Below, in pieces: positions 18,346 through 26,664 of a stretch of DNA of 64,000 nucleotides. The position numbers were made by a program, and so were the translations under genes. Below the pieces are notes generated by a model. It saw only the letters and a list, made by a program, of their open reading frames with translations. It ran no database searches and was not told the DNA's origin. Each line of letters starts with the position of its first letter. Within the stretch, counting starts at the first letter, position 1. Source of the stretch: Arthrobacter sp. SO5 (GTDB lineage Bacteria > Actinomycetota > Actinomycetes > Actinomycetales > Micrococcaceae); contig NZ_MQTQ01000053.1 in the NCBI RefSeq assembly GCF_020532805.1, positions 1 through 64,000 on the forward strand. The letters are read 5' to 3'.

Positions 18346-21093
18346 ATGGAAAGCCTCGCTGAGACCGCCCCTCTGATAGGGCGGTCCGGCTTGGTCAGGG
18401 ACGTTGTGCGCTGCCTCCGCGACGACGGCCGGTCCGGTGCGCTGATCGTCGGAAGCGCGGGGACCGGCAAGACCGCCGTATCGAAAGCTGTCGTCCGGGA
18501 GCTCCGGCCCCGGGGAAAAGTGATCCGGCTGACGGCCACACGGGCGCTGGCCGCGGTCCCGTTCGGAGCCCTGGCCCCCTATCTGGCGGAGCTGCCCGAT
18601 CATGAGCTGGACTCCTACGCCTCCGTCCTGGCGGCAATGACAGGAAGCCTGAAGTCAGAGGCCAGCCGGCCTCTATTTGTCATCGACGACGCCCACAGCC
18701 TCGACCGGGGAACCATCCAGCTGCTCGCACGGGCAGTCGCCACTGGCGCGGCGGGAATCCTCGCCACCAGCAGGCCGGGCCCCATGATCCCCGAGGAATT
18801 CCTGGCCCTATGGGACGACGGGATCCTCTCAAAATTCGACGTGTCCCCGCTGACCAGGACAGGCGTCCACCAGCTTTGCGAACAGCACCTGAGGGGCGAC
18901 GTCTCGCCGTGGGCCAGCGCCGTCTTTTTCACCGTAACCGAGGGCAACCCGCTGATGCTCGTGTCCCTCATCGAACACGCCCGGGCAAGTGGTGCCCTTG
19001 AACGGCGGAACGGTGTGTGGTTCCTGCTGAGGAACCCGGACCTCGCCGAGGTGCCGGCCGCCGACGTCGTGGACCAGCAGTTGCATCTCATGACCCAGGA
19101 GGAGAGGACCGCCGCCATGATCGTGGCACTTGCCGGGCCCCTCTCGCTGGGCCAGATTCTCAAAGTCAGCAGTCCTAGGGCCGTCGACGCGCTCGAAACC
19201 GCCGGGATCATCAGCGTTTCGCCCGGGCATGACCGCATCGTCCGCCCCGCCAGCGCGTTGCTGGCCGAGATCATCCGCCGCCGCGTTCCCGCAGGACAGA
19301 GCGCGGCCCTGCGGTCAAGCGTGCTGGTGCTTCCCTCGGCGCATCCCCTCCGCCCGGATGCCTTCTTGAACCAGGTCCGCTGGTCCATGGACTGCGGGGC
19401 GGACGTCCCGGCCGTGCAGCTGATTCACGCCGCCATGCTGGCCAACACAGATCTTGACCCGGTCACAGCAATAACGACCGCCAGCGCCGTGCGGGACGAG
19501 CGTTTCCTTCCGGACGCGCGGATCCAGCTTGCCTATGCCGCGTTCGTCCTGGACCGCCCGGAGGCGGCAGCCGGATACCTTCTGGCTGCCGTTCCCCTGC
19601 GGTACGGCCGAATGTCCTATCTCGCCGCGATGCTCGCTGCGCGTCTGCCCACGACCACGAAGCTTGCCCCGGCCCTGCTTGAGTCGACGAGAATTCCCGC
19701 TGTGCAAGCTTCAGCGCAGGGCAGCGCGGCGGCTGCCCTCGCGGACTCCGCGGGCGCGCCCCCGGACACGCTCGCAGACGATGCCCGCTGGAGGCAGTCG
19801 CCCGCGGCGGCCATGGCAGCGGACCTTTTGACTGGTACCAGCGGCAACCGGTATTTCGACGTCGAAGCGGGGTTGCAGGAGGTCATGGCAGCGGCTGAAG
19901 CAAATCCGGAAATCCGGCTTCCGGCCGCCTCTCTGCTAGCCGAGCTCTGGACGTCCCAGGGCCGACTCCGGGAAGGACTGCGCCTGGGTGGTGACGCGTG
20001 GAACGGCTTGGCCGGCGCCGGCCTCACTATCCCGCTGGCCCACGAAGACATGCTGCTGCGCCACGGCCTGAACCTCATCCGGGCCCGGGAATGGGAGGAG
20101 CTCGCAGAGGTCCTGGACCGCTACGCCGCCGACCACCCAGGCCGTCTCCTCCACAGCGGCGGGATGCTCAACGTCCTCCAGGGATTCTCCCGGTTGAGTC
20201 AGGGCCGGATATCCGAAAGCCTGGCCGAAGTTCAGCTCGGCGTGCAGCAGCTCACCATCTCCGATCCCTTGCACCTGCTGGCTTTCGCGCACGCCGTCGC
20301 AGCCTATGCTGCGGCGCTGCTCGGCCGCCCCGACGAGGCCCGCGAGCACGCGAGCGCGTACCGCGCCGCGGCCGACGGCGAACCGAAGACTCACCGGCTA
20401 CTTGCCGAGGCCTACTGCCGGACGGCCGAGCTGCTGACGGTCCCGGTCAGCGGCCGGGGGAAGGTCCGGCCGGGCCACCCTGACAGACCCGCCACCGGCA
20501 GTCCGCGCGGCCTCGATGAACTGGCGGACGAGGCGCGCCGGCAGGGGCTGCGGGGTGTGGAAACGGACATCAGAAGACTCCTCCTCCGCAGCGGCGACAC
20601 CGGGAGCGCGCAGGCACTGGCCCTGAGCAGCGGCGCCGTTGACGGGTCAGAGGCGCGGCTCCTGGAGGCCTTCGCCCATGCGGTATCCGCAGGCGACGCG
20701 GCAGGACTCATCGGCATCAGCGACCAGGCGCAGGCGGCAGGCCACACGCTGCTGGCCCTGGAAGCCGCGCAGCAGGCCGCGTGGTGCCTCGAACGCAACC
20801 CGGACCGGTGGAAGCTGACGGCGGTCCAGCGCCGCGTCCACCATCGCATGGTGGAGGCGGGAATGTCGGCGAACACGGACGTTGTGCGCACCGAGTACGG
20901 TACGGAGCTGACCGGACGGGAAGCGGAAGTCCTGGAGCTCGTCGCCGGGGGAGCCACTAACGCCGAGGTGGCCGCTGTGCTCTGCGTATCCCAACGGACG
21001 GTCGAAGGTCATCTCTACCGCATCTTTGCCAAGCTCGGTGTCACCCGTCGCGCGGAACTCCTGGACACGGGCCGGGACGCTCCGTCGTTCTGA
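18346..21093 (+). CDS. Large ATP-binding LuxR-family regulator 4 (LAL-like)
   Basis: Fourth paralogue, 915 aa. ATG 18346 has GGAAGGA 7 bases upstream and is preferred over GTG 18325. Walker A GSAGTGKT is at 36-43, Walker B PLFVIDDAHSLDRG is intact, and WSMDCGADVPAVQLIHAA marks the middle. The C-terminal domain reads LTGREAEVLELVAGGATNAE, then SQRTVEGHLYRIFAKLGV. The recognition helices of all four proteins share RTVEGHLY, so their operators could be similar. It is the last regulator before the polysaccharide operon and lies on the same strand. Confidence 0.9.
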   Translation: MESLAETAPLIGRSGLVRDVVRCLRDDGRSGALIVGSAGTGKTAVSKAVVRELRPRGKVIRLTATRALAAVPFGALAPYLAELPDHELDSYASVLAAMTGSLKSEASRPLFVIDDAHSLDRGTIQLLARAVATGAAGILATSRPGPMIPEEFLALWDDGILSKFDVSPLTRTGVHQLCEQHLRGDVSPWASAVFFTVTEGNPLMLVSLIEHARASGALERRNGVWFLLRNPDLAEVPAADVVDQQLHLMTQEERTAAMIVALAGPLSLGQILKVSSPRAVDALETAGIISVSPGHDRIVRPASALLAEIIRRRVPAGQSAALRSSVLVLPSAHPLRPDAFLNQVRWSMDCGADVPAVQLIHAAMLANTDLDPVTAITTASAVRDERFLPDARIQLAYAAFVLDRPEAAAGYLLAAVPLRYGRMSYLAAMLAARLPTTTKLAPALLESTRIPAVQASAQGSAAAALADSAGAPPDTLADDARWRQSPAAAMAADLLTGTSGNRYFDVEAGLQEVMAAAEANPEIRLPAASLLAELWTSQGRLREGLRLGGDAWNGLAGAGLTIPLAHEDMLLRHGLNLIRAREWEELAEVLDRYAADHPGRLLHSGGMLNVLQGFSRLSQGRISESLAEVQLGVQQLTISDPLHLLAFAHAVAAYAAALLGRPDEAREHASAYRAAADGEPKTHRLLAEAYCRTAELLTVPVSGRGKVRPGHPDRPATGSPRGLDELADEARRQGLRGVETDIRRLLLRSGDTGSAQALALSSGAVDGSEARLLEAFAHAVSAGDAAGLIGISDQAQAAGHTLLALEAAQQAAWCLERNPDRWKLTAVQRRVHHRMVEAGMSANTDVVRTEYGTELTGREAEVLELVAGGATNAEVAAVLCVSQRTVEGHLYRIFAKLGVTRRAELLDTGRDAPSF

Positions 21094-21134
21094 TCCGTGC
21101 ATTCAGGTGCCGGCCACAACACTAGGGAAGCGGC

Positions 21135-21149
21135 GTTGCCCGAGGCAAC
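21135..21149 (+). terminator. Short hairpin after regulator 4
   Basis: GTTGCC-CGA-GGCAAC forms a perfect 6-bp stem with a 3-base loop, 42 bases after the stop. There is no U-tract. It could be a weak terminator or a protein-binding dyad. Confidence 0.3.
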
Positions 21150-21231
21150 TGCAGGCGCACGCATCGGTCGCTGAACTGGGGCGATACTAACCGGCCCAGA
21201 GGTCCTGGCCGTCGCAGCGAGTGTGTCAGCG

Positions 21232-21319
21232 TACTACTCGGGTGGTCCGCTGAGAGTCCGGGAGTACCTCCAAGTAGTGCTACCCCAGAGGCCGCTAAGG
21301 AAGTCGGGTAAACGCTACT
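21232..21319 (+). promoter_or_regulatory. CTACTY box cluster upstream of the polysaccharide operon
   Basis: The 293-bp gap after regulator 4 contains TACTACTC (21232-21239), GGGAGTACC (21260), CCAAGTAGT (21270-21278, the exact complement of ACTACTTGG at 15371) and ACGCTACTC (21312-21320, matching 9754). GTCGGG occurs shortly before ACGCTACT both here and upstream of regulator 1. The same motif vocabulary in three intergenic regions suggests common control by one or more of the adjacent LuxR-type proteins. This is inference. Confidence 0.45.
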
Positions 21320-21386
21320 CGTGCGCTGATTGGGCGCTGGCGATTCACTTAAGTCAGTCCTACGAACAACTCACAAAGGTCTCAAA

Positions 21387-21686
21387 ATGAGTAACTTCAG
21401 GGCGGTGATCGGCCGCGGGCAGCACCAGCACAAGAGCATGGAAACGTACTATCTCTTCACTGCTGAGGATGCCCGGTCCACCTGCGAAGGTGGTCGCGCC
21501 GGTACCTCCCTGTTCCGAACTCCTTCATTGGATTCGCGCAGTGCCTTCGCCGGCAACTGCGCGCCAAGGTCGGAGCCGGCGGCGTCAGAGCCTTCTGAGA
21601 CCGAGGCTCTCCCCCCAGCCGCCGCCGGCTCCCTTCAATCGTCCGCACACTGGCCCGCTCCACTGAAAGAGGTGGAACGGGCATGA
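21387..21686 (+). CDS. Small hypothetical protein coupled to the sugar transferase
   Basis: 99-aa ORF from ATG 21387, with AAAGG about 7 bases upstream inside AAGGTCTCA, the same string that precedes regulator 3. Its stop overlaps the next start as ATGA (21683-21686), which suggests real translation and coupling. The product begins MSNFRAVIGRGQHQHKSMET and has no signal peptide, membrane segment or recognisable domain; the second half is Ser/Ala/Pro/Glu-rich. It may be a genuine small protein or a leader whose translation gates the operon. Confidence 0.5.
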   Translation: MSNFRAVIGRGQHQHKSMETYYLFTAEDARSTCEGGRAGTSLFRTPSLDSRSAFAGNCAPRSEPAASEPSETEALPPAAAGSLQSSAHWPAPLKEVERA

Positions 21687-23257
21687 GCGCCGTCGACGAG
21701 TACCGCCCCGGGTACCGCACCAAAGGCAGCCGGTGGCTCCGCCGCCCCGCCCGTGCCCTGGTTGCCCTCACCGGGCCGCTGGATCAGCCCTGGGCCCTCG
21801 AGAATGAAGTCCCCGCCGCTGGTGTGGATTCAGGGAAATCGTGGGCCAGGCGTTACCGTCGCTGGCTGCGGTTCACGGACATCGCGATCATGCTGCTGGC
21901 CGTGACGGCCGCCTACACCGTGCGCTTCGAAGCCGGCGAGGCCCTTTTCGCGAAGTCAGCCTCCGGCAGCCCGTATCTTGCGGTGAGCGGGGTCATCCTG
22001 CTGGCCTGGATTCTCGCGCTGGAAGTCCACCGGACCCGCGACGAGACGGTCCTTGGCATCGGCTCAGAGGAATACAAGCGGGTAGTGGACGCGACTCTGG
22101 GTGCCTTCGGCGCCATTGCCGTCCTCTTCCTGGTCCTGGACATCAACGTCGTCCGTGGCTACTTCGCCCTGGCCCTGCCGGCCGGCGCCCTGCTGCTGCT
22201 GGTGAACCGGTGGCAATGGCGGGCATGGCTGAACCGCCAGCGCCACTTCGGCCACTACCTCTCGAAGGTGATTGTCGTTGGCGAACCCGGCGACGTCGAA
22301 TACGTAGTCCGGCAGTTGGGCAAGGTTTCAGGGGCGGCCTATGAAGTCGTGGGGGCGGCGCTCCCTGCCGGATACACGCAGACCCACCTCCAGATTTCAG
22401 CTACCCGGGTCCCGGTGCTGTGCGACGTCGAGTCCGTGGCCGGGAAAGTGGCAGAAACAGGAGCTAACGCGGTGGTCGTGGCGGGGCGGCTGGAGGGCGG
22501 CACACGATCCATCCGGCAGTTGAGTTGGGCCCTGGAAGGCACCCACACCGGGCTCGTTCTCGCATCGAGCCTGACTGACGTGGCCGGCCCGCGGATCCAC
22601 TGGCGGCCGGTGGAGGGCCTGCCCCTCATGCACGTGGAACTGCCCCAGTTCAGCGGCGTCAAGCACACGCTTAAGCGCCTCGTGGACATCGTGGCCTCGG
22701 GCGCCGCACTCCTGCTCCTCTCGCCCCTGCTCGGCGTCCTCGCCTGGGTGATTGTCCGGGACAGCAAGGGTCCGGTGTTCTTTCGCCAGGAGCGGGTCGG
22801 CCGGAACGGCGAACGGTTCCATATGGTCAAGTTCCGTTCGATGGTCCAGACGGCCGAAGAAGAGCTGGCGGACCTCAAAGAGCTCAACGAAGGCGCCGGA
22901 CTGCTGTTCAAAATGAAGAATGATCCCCGGGTCACGAAGTGCGGGCACTGGCTCCGGAAGTACTCACTCGACGAGCTGCCGCAGTTCTGGAATGTCCTGA
23001 AAGGCGATATGAGCCTGGTGGGGCCGCGGCCCCAGCTGCCGGGAGAAGTGGAGGGATACGACGGCGACGTCGGCCGGCGGCTTCTGATCAAACCGGGCAT
23101 CACCGGTCTGTGGCAGGTCAACGGACGATCAAATCTTGGCTGGGAAGAGAGCGTCCGCTGGGACCTCTATTACGTGGAGAACTGGTCGCTGACCGGAGAC
23201 ATCATGATTCTGTGGCGAACCCTCAAAGTCATCCTGCATCCGGTGGGGGCATATTGA
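21683..23257 (+). CDS. Polyprenyl-phosphate sugar phosphotransferase (WbaP/WcaJ-type)
   Basis: Initiates glycan assembly by moving a sugar-1-phosphate from a nucleotide sugar onto the lipid carrier at the cytoplasmic membrane. The N-terminus has about four to five membrane helices (from about residue 65), then a nucleotide-binding-like domain. The C-terminal bacterial sugar transferase domain shows FRQERVGRNGERFHMVKFRS, ELPQFWNVLKGDMSLVGPRP and KPGITGLWQVNGRS. At 524 aa it matches the family. It is the first committed enzyme of the operon; the sugar substrate cannot be read from sequence. Confidence 0.93.
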   Translation: MSAVDEYRPGYRTKGSRWLRRPARALVALTGPLDQPWALENEVPAAGVDSGKSWARRYRRWLRFTDIAIMLLAVTAAYTVRFEAGEALFAKSASGSPYLAVSGVILLAWILALEVHRTRDETVLGIGSEEYKRVVDATLGAFGAIAVLFLVLDINVVRGYFALALPAGALLLLVNRWQWRAWLNRQRHFGHYLSKVIVVGEPGDVEYVVRQLGKVSGAAYEVVGAALPAGYTQTHLQISATRVPVLCDVESVAGKVAETGANAVVVAGRLEGGTRSIRQLSWALEGTHTGLVLASSLTDVAGPRIHWRPVEGLPLMHVELPQFSGVKHTLKRLVDIVASGAALLLLSPLLGVLAWVIVRDSKGPVFFRQERVGRNGERFHMVKFRSMVQTAEEELADLKELNEGAGLLFKMKNDPRVTKCGHWLRKYSLDELPQFWNVLKGDMSLVGPRPQLPGEVEGYDGDVGRRLLIKPGITGLWQVNGRSNLGWEESVRWDLYYVENWSLTGDIMILWRTLKVILHPVGAY

Positions 23258-23297
23258 AGGCTGGTCTGGGGCCGGCTCAAACGGAAGGTGATAGGAC

Positions 23298-23759
23298 ATG
23301 GGTCTCAAAATTGGATATGCACCAGGGGCGTTCGATCTATTTCACATCGGACACCTCAATATCCTTAAGCATGCCAGAAGCCAATGCGACTACCTGATTG
23401 CGGGAGTCGTATCAGACGAAATGCTGGAGCGGGCCAAGGGCAGATTGCCTTTGGTCCCTTTGGCCGAGCGGATGGAGATCGTCGGCAGCATCGGCTACGT
23501 CGACAAGGTCTACGCCGAGCTTCTGCCGGACAAGCTGCAGGTCTGGGAGGAACTGCGGTTCAACATGTTTTTCAAGGGCGATGACTGGAAGGGAACTCCG
23601 CAAGGCGACCGCCTGGAAAGCGCCTTTAACGCAGTAGGCGTCGAGGTCGTCTTCTTTCCCTACACCGTCCACACTTCCAGCACGGCCTTGCGGACCGCTC
23701 TCGAACTCATCAACCAGGCGCCGGAATCGGCTCACCGCCGGCAGGGGGCACGGAGATGA
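23298..23759 (+). CDS. Cytidylyltransferase-like protein (TagD/glycerol-3-phosphate cytidylyltransferase type)
   Basis: Small nucleotidyltransferase of the HIGH superfamily, 153 aa. FDLFHIGHLNILKHA carries the catalytic HxGH motif; FFKGDDWKG resembles the corresponding region of TagD, and the closing HTSSTALRT replaces the usual RTxGISTT. It plausibly activates a phosphorylated alcohol as its CDP derivative. It overlaps the next gene by 4 bp (ATGA). With the CDP-alcohol phosphotransferase two genes on, it suggests a CDP-alcohol branch in glycan synthesis. Substrate identity is inference. Confidence 0.85.
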   Translation: MGLKIGYAPGAFDLFHIGHLNILKHARSQCDYLIAGVVSDEMLERAKGRLPLVPLAERMEIVGSIGYVDKVYAELLPDKLQVWEELRFNMFFKGDDWKGTPQGDRLESAFNAVGVEVVFFPYTVHTSSTALRTALELINQAPESAHRRQGARR

Positions 23760-24934
23760 GCGGGCTACACATCGCCATGGTGGGGACGCGCGGTGTTCCC
23801 GCGCGTTATGGCGGATTCGAAACCGCCATCGAGGAAATCGGGCAACGGCTCGTCCAGCGCGGCAACCGCGTGACGGTGTACTGCCGTGATCTGGTCGGGG
23901 GGGCCTCGGACAAACCGTCACAGCACCTCGGGATGGATCTCGTCCACCTCGGGGCCATGCGCAAGCGCTCGCTGGAAACGTTGAGCCACACCGGACTCTC
24001 CGTTGCCCACATGCTCCGGCACCGGCCGGATGCGGCGATTGTGTTTAACGCAGCCAACGCGCCCTATCTCCCGGTGATCCGGGCGGCAGGCATCCCGGTG
24101 GCCACTCACGTTGACGGCCTCGAATGGAAGCGCGCCAAATGGGGCAGGGCTGGCCGGAACTACTACCAGTTGGTGGAGCGGCTCGCGGTCAAGTGGTCCG
24201 ACTCCCTGATCGCCGACGCCGCCGGAATCCAGGACTACTACCGGCAGAAGTTCGATGCCGAGACGGTCTACCTGGCTTATGGGGCTCCGCTGCTGGCCAA
24301 GGGTCCGGCCGACAAACTCGCACAGCTTGGCCTGAAGCCCCAGGGCTACCATCTCGTCGTGGCCCGTTTCGAGCCCGAAAACCACGTCCACCTCATCGTC
24401 GAAGGATTCGCCCAAAGCGCGGCACGTCTTCCGCTCGTCGTCGTGGGTTCGGCGCCCTATTCGGACCGCTATACCAACCTCGTGCACGGACTCGGAGACG
24501 CAAGGGTGCACTTTGTGGGCGGCGTGTGGGACCAGGAACTGCTGGACCAGCTCTACTCGAACGCCCTGGTGTACTGGCACGGCCACTCCGTCGGGGGCAC
24601 GAACCCCTCCCTCCTGCGGGCCATCGGCTCCGGTACCGCCACCAACGCCTACGACGTCGATTTCAACCGTGAAGTCCTCGAGGAGTCCGGTCGCTACTTC
24701 ACCCGCCCCGAGGACGTGGCACGGCTCGTCGCGGAAGCGGAAGGCCCCGATTCGGATGTGTCGGTCCGGGGCGGGCAGGCGCAGCGCCTCGCGGCCCGCT
24801 TCAACTGGGACCTGGTCGCGGACGGCTACCAGCAGCTCTGCCTGGAGCTTGCCGGGTCCCGGGCCCGCGCCCCCCGCAATGTCCCGCGGTCCTTCTCCGA
24901 GGCCCCGCAACAGAGTCTGGGGGCCGGGCAATGA
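23756..24934 (+). CDS. Glycosyltransferase (DUF1972/GT4-like, rhamnosyltransferase-type)
   Basis: 392-aa cytoplasmic glycosyltransferase. The N-terminus GTRGVPARYGGFETAIEEIG is characteristic of DUF1972 glycosyltransferases, several of which are deoxyhexosyl- or rhamnosyl-transferases in capsule clusters. The C-terminal GT-B half contains YHLVVARFEPENHVHLIVEG and HSVGGTNPSLLRAIGSG. Four-base overlaps with both neighbours (ATGA at 23756 and 24931) show tight translational coupling. The probable role is adding an early sugar to the lipid-linked primer. Confidence 0.9.
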   Translation: MSGLHIAMVGTRGVPARYGGFETAIEEIGQRLVQRGNRVTVYCRDLVGGASDKPSQHLGMDLVHLGAMRKRSLETLSHTGLSVAHMLRHRPDAAIVFNAANAPYLPVIRAAGIPVATHVDGLEWKRAKWGRAGRNYYQLVERLAVKWSDSLIADAAGIQDYYRQKFDAETVYLAYGAPLLAKGPADKLAQLGLKPQGYHLVVARFEPENHVHLIVEGFAQSAARLPLVVVGSAPYSDRYTNLVHGLGDARVHFVGGVWDQELLDQLYSNALVYWHGHSVGGTNPSLLRAIGSGTATNAYDVDFNREVLEESGRYFTRPEDVARLVAEAEGPDSDVSVRGGQAQRLAARFNWDLVADGYQQLCLELAGSRARAPRNVPRSFSEAPQQSLGAGQ

Positions 24935-25788
24935 CCGCCATCGATCCCGGACTCGGCGCCGCCGGCAGCACCGCAACCGCTGGCTACTGGGCCACCGTCA
25001 AGGAATTGGCCGCAGCCCAAAAGACGGCCGCGCGCGGAGCACCCGCCTACTCGCGCTACGTCAATCGCCGGCTGGGCCGACTGCTGGCGGCAGTTGCCCT
25101 TCGCGCCGGACTCGGCCCAAACGCCATCACCGCGCTCAGCGCGGTGTTCACCTTCACCGGGATCGCGCTGCTGGTGCTCTTTCCACCCTCGGGTGGACTG
25201 GGCGTCGGGGTGGCCCTTTGCCTGATTGTGGGATACGCCCTGGACTCGGCGGACGGACAGGTCGCCCGAATGCAGGGCAGCGGATCACCTGCCGGGGAAT
25301 GGCTGGATCACATGGTCGACGCCGTCAAAACTTCGCTCATGCCGCTGGCGCTCGCCGTCGGACTGTACCGTTTCGGCGCGGTCGACACGTGGTGGCTCCT
25401 CGTACCCCTGGGGGCCGCCGTCGTGTCTGCGGTGCTGTTCTTCAGCATGATCCTCACGGAGCAGCTGCGGCGCCAGGCTGGCCGCAGCTCGGTGGCCAGC
25501 ACGGCCGGACGGTCGTGGGTCCGGTCGGTGCTCGTCGTTCCGATGGACTACGGCATCCTGTGCCTTTCCTTCGCCTTCTACGGCATGCTGCCGCTGTTTG
25601 TGGTCATCTACACGTTGATCTTCGCCGCCACGGCAGCATTCCTCGTCCTGGCGTCGATCAAGTGGTTCCGTGAACTCTCCACCGTCCAGCCTGCCTCGAC
25701 GCCAGCCGGCAAGCACCGCCAGCACGAACCGGTGGCAGTAACGGCCGCAGCAGCAAGCAATACCCTTGGAACTGGAGTCCCGCGATGA
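24931..25788 (+). CDS. CDP-alcohol phosphatidyltransferase family membrane protein
   Basis: 285-aa integral membrane enzyme. The family signature D-x2-DG-x2-AR-x8-G-x3-D-x3-D is complete in DSADGQVARMQGSGSPAGEW followed by LDHMVDAV. About six hydrophobic segments follow. The family transfers a phospho-alcohol from a CDP-linked donor to a hydroxyl acceptor. Coupling to a TagD-like cytidylyltransferase and glycosyltransferases suggests a phosphodiester-linked substituent or lipid anchor on the glycan rather than ordinary phospholipid synthesis. The acceptor is unknown. Confidence 0.88.
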   Translation: MTAIDPGLGAAGSTATAGYWATVKELAAAQKTAARGAPAYSRYVNRRLGRLLAAVALRAGLGPNAITALSAVFTFTGIALLVLFPPSGGLGVGVALCLIVGYALDSADGQVARMQGSGSPAGEWLDHMVDAVKTSLMPLALAVGLYRFGAVDTWWLLVPLGAAVVSAVLFFSMILTEQLRRQAGRSSVASTAGRSWVRSVLVVPMDYGILCLSFAFYGMLPLFVVIYTLIFAATAAFLVLASIKWFRELSTVQPASTPAGKHRQHEPVAVTAAAASNTLGTGVPR

Positions 25789-26573
25789 AAAAGCCAGGCA
25801 GCACCGAAGCAGGGACGGCTGGGACGGCGGGTCGCCGTCGGCGGCTTGTGGCCGCCTCGATCGGAGTATCGGCACTTCTTGCCCTCGGCGGCGTCGCCTG
25901 GGCATCCGGCCAGGGTGGAGCCGCCCGGGCGTCCGACACCCAGGGCGGCGCCGGCAATTCCGCGAGCCCGCCGTCCGACGCTGCAGTGAAAAAGGGCACG
26001 ACGCCGTCCGCGGTCCCGGGTCCCGCCGTTTCTTCCCCGGAAGCCGCTCCCACACCGGCCGCACCGCCTGCCGCAGCTCCCGCCCAGGCCGCGCCGCCCG
26101 CCGCAGGTCCCGCAGATCCGGGACCGGTGGACCGCAACGGCAAGTCTGATCAGGAACTGGCCGAGATTCCTCAACCTACCGCGGCGCCGGTCGAGATCAA
26201 GGCCAAGAAGGCCGTGAAGGGCGGGGTCTCCGCCACCATCACGGAATTGGAGGCAGTGCAGGGTGAAGCCACAGGCATCGGGGAAGTCGCCGGACCGTCC
26301 GTCCGCTTCAAGGTCACGGTGACCAACGACACGGCAAAGGCCATTTCCCTGGATGCCGCCGTCGTGGACGTGAGCTACGGCAAGGACGAGGAACCGGCCG
26401 GGCAGCTCAGCGGTCCGGACGGCGTGGTCTTCCCCGCCTCGGTCGAACCCGGCACCAGCGGCGTCGGCGTGTTCGTGTTCTCGGTACCCCCGGACGCCCG
26501 GGACAAGGTGAAAATCCACTTCAACCTCGAGGCCGAAACACCGGTCGCAACGTTCGAAGGAAAACTGCCATAG
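25785..26573 (+). CDS. Secreted or membrane-anchored protein with Pro/Ala linker, unknown function
   Basis: 262 aa. A basic stretch (GRRRR) precedes one hydrophobic segment (LVAASIGVSALLALGGVAWA), which could be a signal peptide or anchor; no lipobox Cys is present. A Pro/Ala/Ser-rich linker of about 90 residues is followed by a compact beta-rich domain (FKVTVTNDTAKAISLDAAVV) resembling the Ig-like fold of DUF4352-type proteins. ATGA overlap with the previous gene places it in the operon. It probably sits at the cell surface with the glycan. I do not recognise a specific family. Confidence 0.75.
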   Translation: MKKPGSTEAGTAGTAGRRRRLVAASIGVSALLALGGVAWASGQGGAARASDTQGGAGNSASPPSDAAVKKGTTPSAVPGPAVSSPEAAPTPAAPPAAAPAQAAPPAAGPADPGPVDRNGKSDQELAEIPQPTAAPVEIKAKKAVKGGVSATITELEAVQGEATGIGEVAGPSVRFKVTVTNDTAKAISLDAAVVDVSYGKDEEPAGQLSGPDGVVFPASVEPGTSGVGVFVFSVPPDARDKVKIHFNLEAETPVATFEGKLP

Positions 26574-26664
26574 CTGCCGGCGCTGCAAGGTTGTCCGCAG
26601 AAAAACCACAGGAAGAAGTCCGCCAGGAAGCAGTCCGCAGGAACCGACAGGAAGGAATCAGGCC

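Noticed and set aside
9814-21093. AfsR/SARP, quorum-sensing LuxR, or NLR-type defence interpretation of the four regulators
   Set aside because: No SARP-type N-terminal DNA-binding domain, no autoinducer-binding domain and no effector such as TIR, nuclease or protease; the LuxR C-terminus points to transcription control.
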